Positions 62,883 through 64,000 of a DNA stretch of 64,000 bases are shown here, in pieces (the first letter of the stretch is position 1; every line of letters starts with the position of its first letter). Made by a program: the position numbers and the translations under genes. This stretch comes from Deinandra increscens subsp. villosa. Its lineage: Eukaryota; Streptophyta; Magnoliopsida; Asterales; Asteraceae. The notes under the pieces were generated by a model that had not been told where the DNA came from, did no database searches, and worked only from the letters and a program-made list of their open reading frames with translations. The stretch spans positions 90,656,182 through 90,720,181 of the forward strand of contig JBCNJP010000017.1 in assembly GCA_039602395.1 (NCBI GenBank). The letters run 5' to 3'.

Positions 62883-64000
62883 CCTACATAAGGGTTAGAT
62901 CATTAGATTGACTAGGCAATTGGGGACTATGTCTATATAGTATTAGTATTTAGATAATTGAATTCAGGTATAGATAGCAAACCGGGATCCATTCCCGGTT
63001 TACATAAGTTTTCGTCTTAAAATCAAGCATAGTTAATTTTTAGTTAGTTAATTGGTAATTTAGTTTTAGTACTTAGTTCCATTCTCAATTCAATCAACAG
63101 CTAAGAGGTAATTAGGTAATTCAATAGGTCTAATAGTTTAAAGTCAGTTAATTTAATACATTCAGATAGTTAACAACCACATATTCCATTGGTTCGATAA
63201 CCCTTAGCTTACCCTACTACAAGGTAAAAATTAGGTATTTGTAACGGTCTTAACAACTGTTATCATATAGTAATAAAGGTGTGTAGTGGTTAGTAATGAT
63301 GTGAATGAGGTGTAATTATTCGAGCAGGTTAGGCTATGTGTAGAGGTGCAGTTGTATGATGGAAAAATTGGTGTCAAGTAGAATGTCATGCAAGCAGTGA
63401 TGTAGTGGTTAGTAATTATGTGAATGAGGTGTAATTATTTGAGTAATAAAAAAACAAAAAACAAAAGGCTGCAACTTCAAGCCCGTGACGGGAGCCACAC
63501 CACCAACATAACATCCGTAGGGGCGGTGTTAAGCGGCGTTTTCTCACCTTCACGCCCCACCACGGGCTGATTACACATTAACCTCATGCCACTTTAGCAT
63601 GCGTAATTATGACGCAAATGGTTATAGTTATATAGTTATACCCCTTAACCTCATTCCACTTGTATTATGACGACTCTCTACGCTTATCGGCTAATATTTT
63701 AGTTGATTATACAGCACAAAATTCTGAAACGTTACAAATTTTAACACGTGGAATTTAAAAAGGAAAAAAAAAGTATGTCAATAAGGCACCGTGGCAGTGA
63801 GAGTCCGGTGCCTTGGATCCGTAAGAATTATTTGTACATTCACAAAGCCAGCATCCTTCACCACTTTTTCCAAATCCAGCAAGTAGTATTCGTCCAGAAA
63901 TGGTTCAGTGCTCTTCATCAATGTAAACAGAACAGGTGACAGTTCCTACCAACATAACAAAATGTTAGATTTTTTAACATCACATTTTGATTTTTTTAAA
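62883..64000. other. Unassigned; direct repeat and gypsy-leader traces
   Basis: GGTTCGATAACCCTTAGCTT and ACAAGGTAAAAATTAGGT (63190-63240) resemble the leader of a Tat/Athila-type gypsy element. A 43-bp block, TGTAGTGGTTAGTAA onward, occurs at about 63281 and again about 119 bp later with two or three changes. AGCCCGTG (about 63480) and CACGGGCT (about 63563) could be ends of a small inverted-repeat element. No gene. Confidence 0.35.

Overview
The window is plant nuclear DNA, almost certainly from a daisy-family (Asteraceae) genome. The evidence is an intron with GT-AG borders upstream of an F-box gene, nested LTR retrotransposons, hAT, Mutator, PIF/Harbinger and CACTA elements, LINEs and a tRNA-derived SINE, and a retroelement accessory protein (2672-5695) of a type I know mainly from Asteraceae genomes. 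The species cannot be read from the sequence. There are no operons, ribosome binding sites or CRISPR arrays. The one host gene that looks intact is an F-box protein gene on the minus strand (20848-21981, with a 5' UTR exon near 22741-22860). A second host trace is a broken C2-domain piece of a phosphoinositide phospholipase C (about 12150-12330).

Layout. 124-980: relic of a PIF/Harbinger nuclease, then a 500-N gap. 2313-6201: degenerate LTR-element 3' part with an accessory ORF, an intron carrying a CTTTTCGATC array, and a 3' LTR. It abuts a broken Ty1/copia polyprotein (6203-9098). 10965-11971: non-autonomous hAT. 12480-12690: CACTA-type end. 12986-17884: nested retroelements (gypsy pol relic, LTR fragment, 2.7-kb LTR, then the 5' end of a minus-strand copia). 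18203-20019: a foldback MITE, a truncated LINE and a SINE, each with target-site duplications (TSDs). 20848-22870: F-box gene. 22933-25343: foldback element, then a Mutator-type MITE with a hAT MITE inside it. 26172-28075: rearranged duplication with a Helitron-like end. 29980-32941: full-length but frameshifted hAT transposon. 34120-34429: hAT MITE. 35792-37945: PIF/Harbinger element with only the Myb-like ORF1. 38244-45250: Helitron-like termini and a region dense in the palindrome TTACATATGTAA. 45871-46285: LINE. 46434-46741: MITE between TA microsatellites. 46986-52880: Athila-like gypsy element on the minus strand with an env-like ORF but no gag-pol. About 53100-61637: long gypsy-type LTR split by a recent Reina-type chromovirus (54012-59059) and a hAT element (59130-59935). 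61642-62882: second copy of the Athila-like LTR.

How it works together. Nearly everything is mobile DNA in successive layers, and several insertions can be ordered because target sites or paralogous empty sites are visible. The most unusual signal is that three unrelated LTR retroelements each carry an array of a short motif at regular spacing: CTTTTCGATC about every 20-21 bp (2823-3241), GAGATAAC about every 18-19 bp (17663-17835), and paired CACGnnnCGTG dyads with centres 21 bp apart (48067-48293, 51384-51629, 52073-52174, 62494-62628). Two other LTRs carry strong hairpins next to their TATA box. I read these as candidate cis-regulatory or RNA-structural modules of the elements. That is inference and untested.
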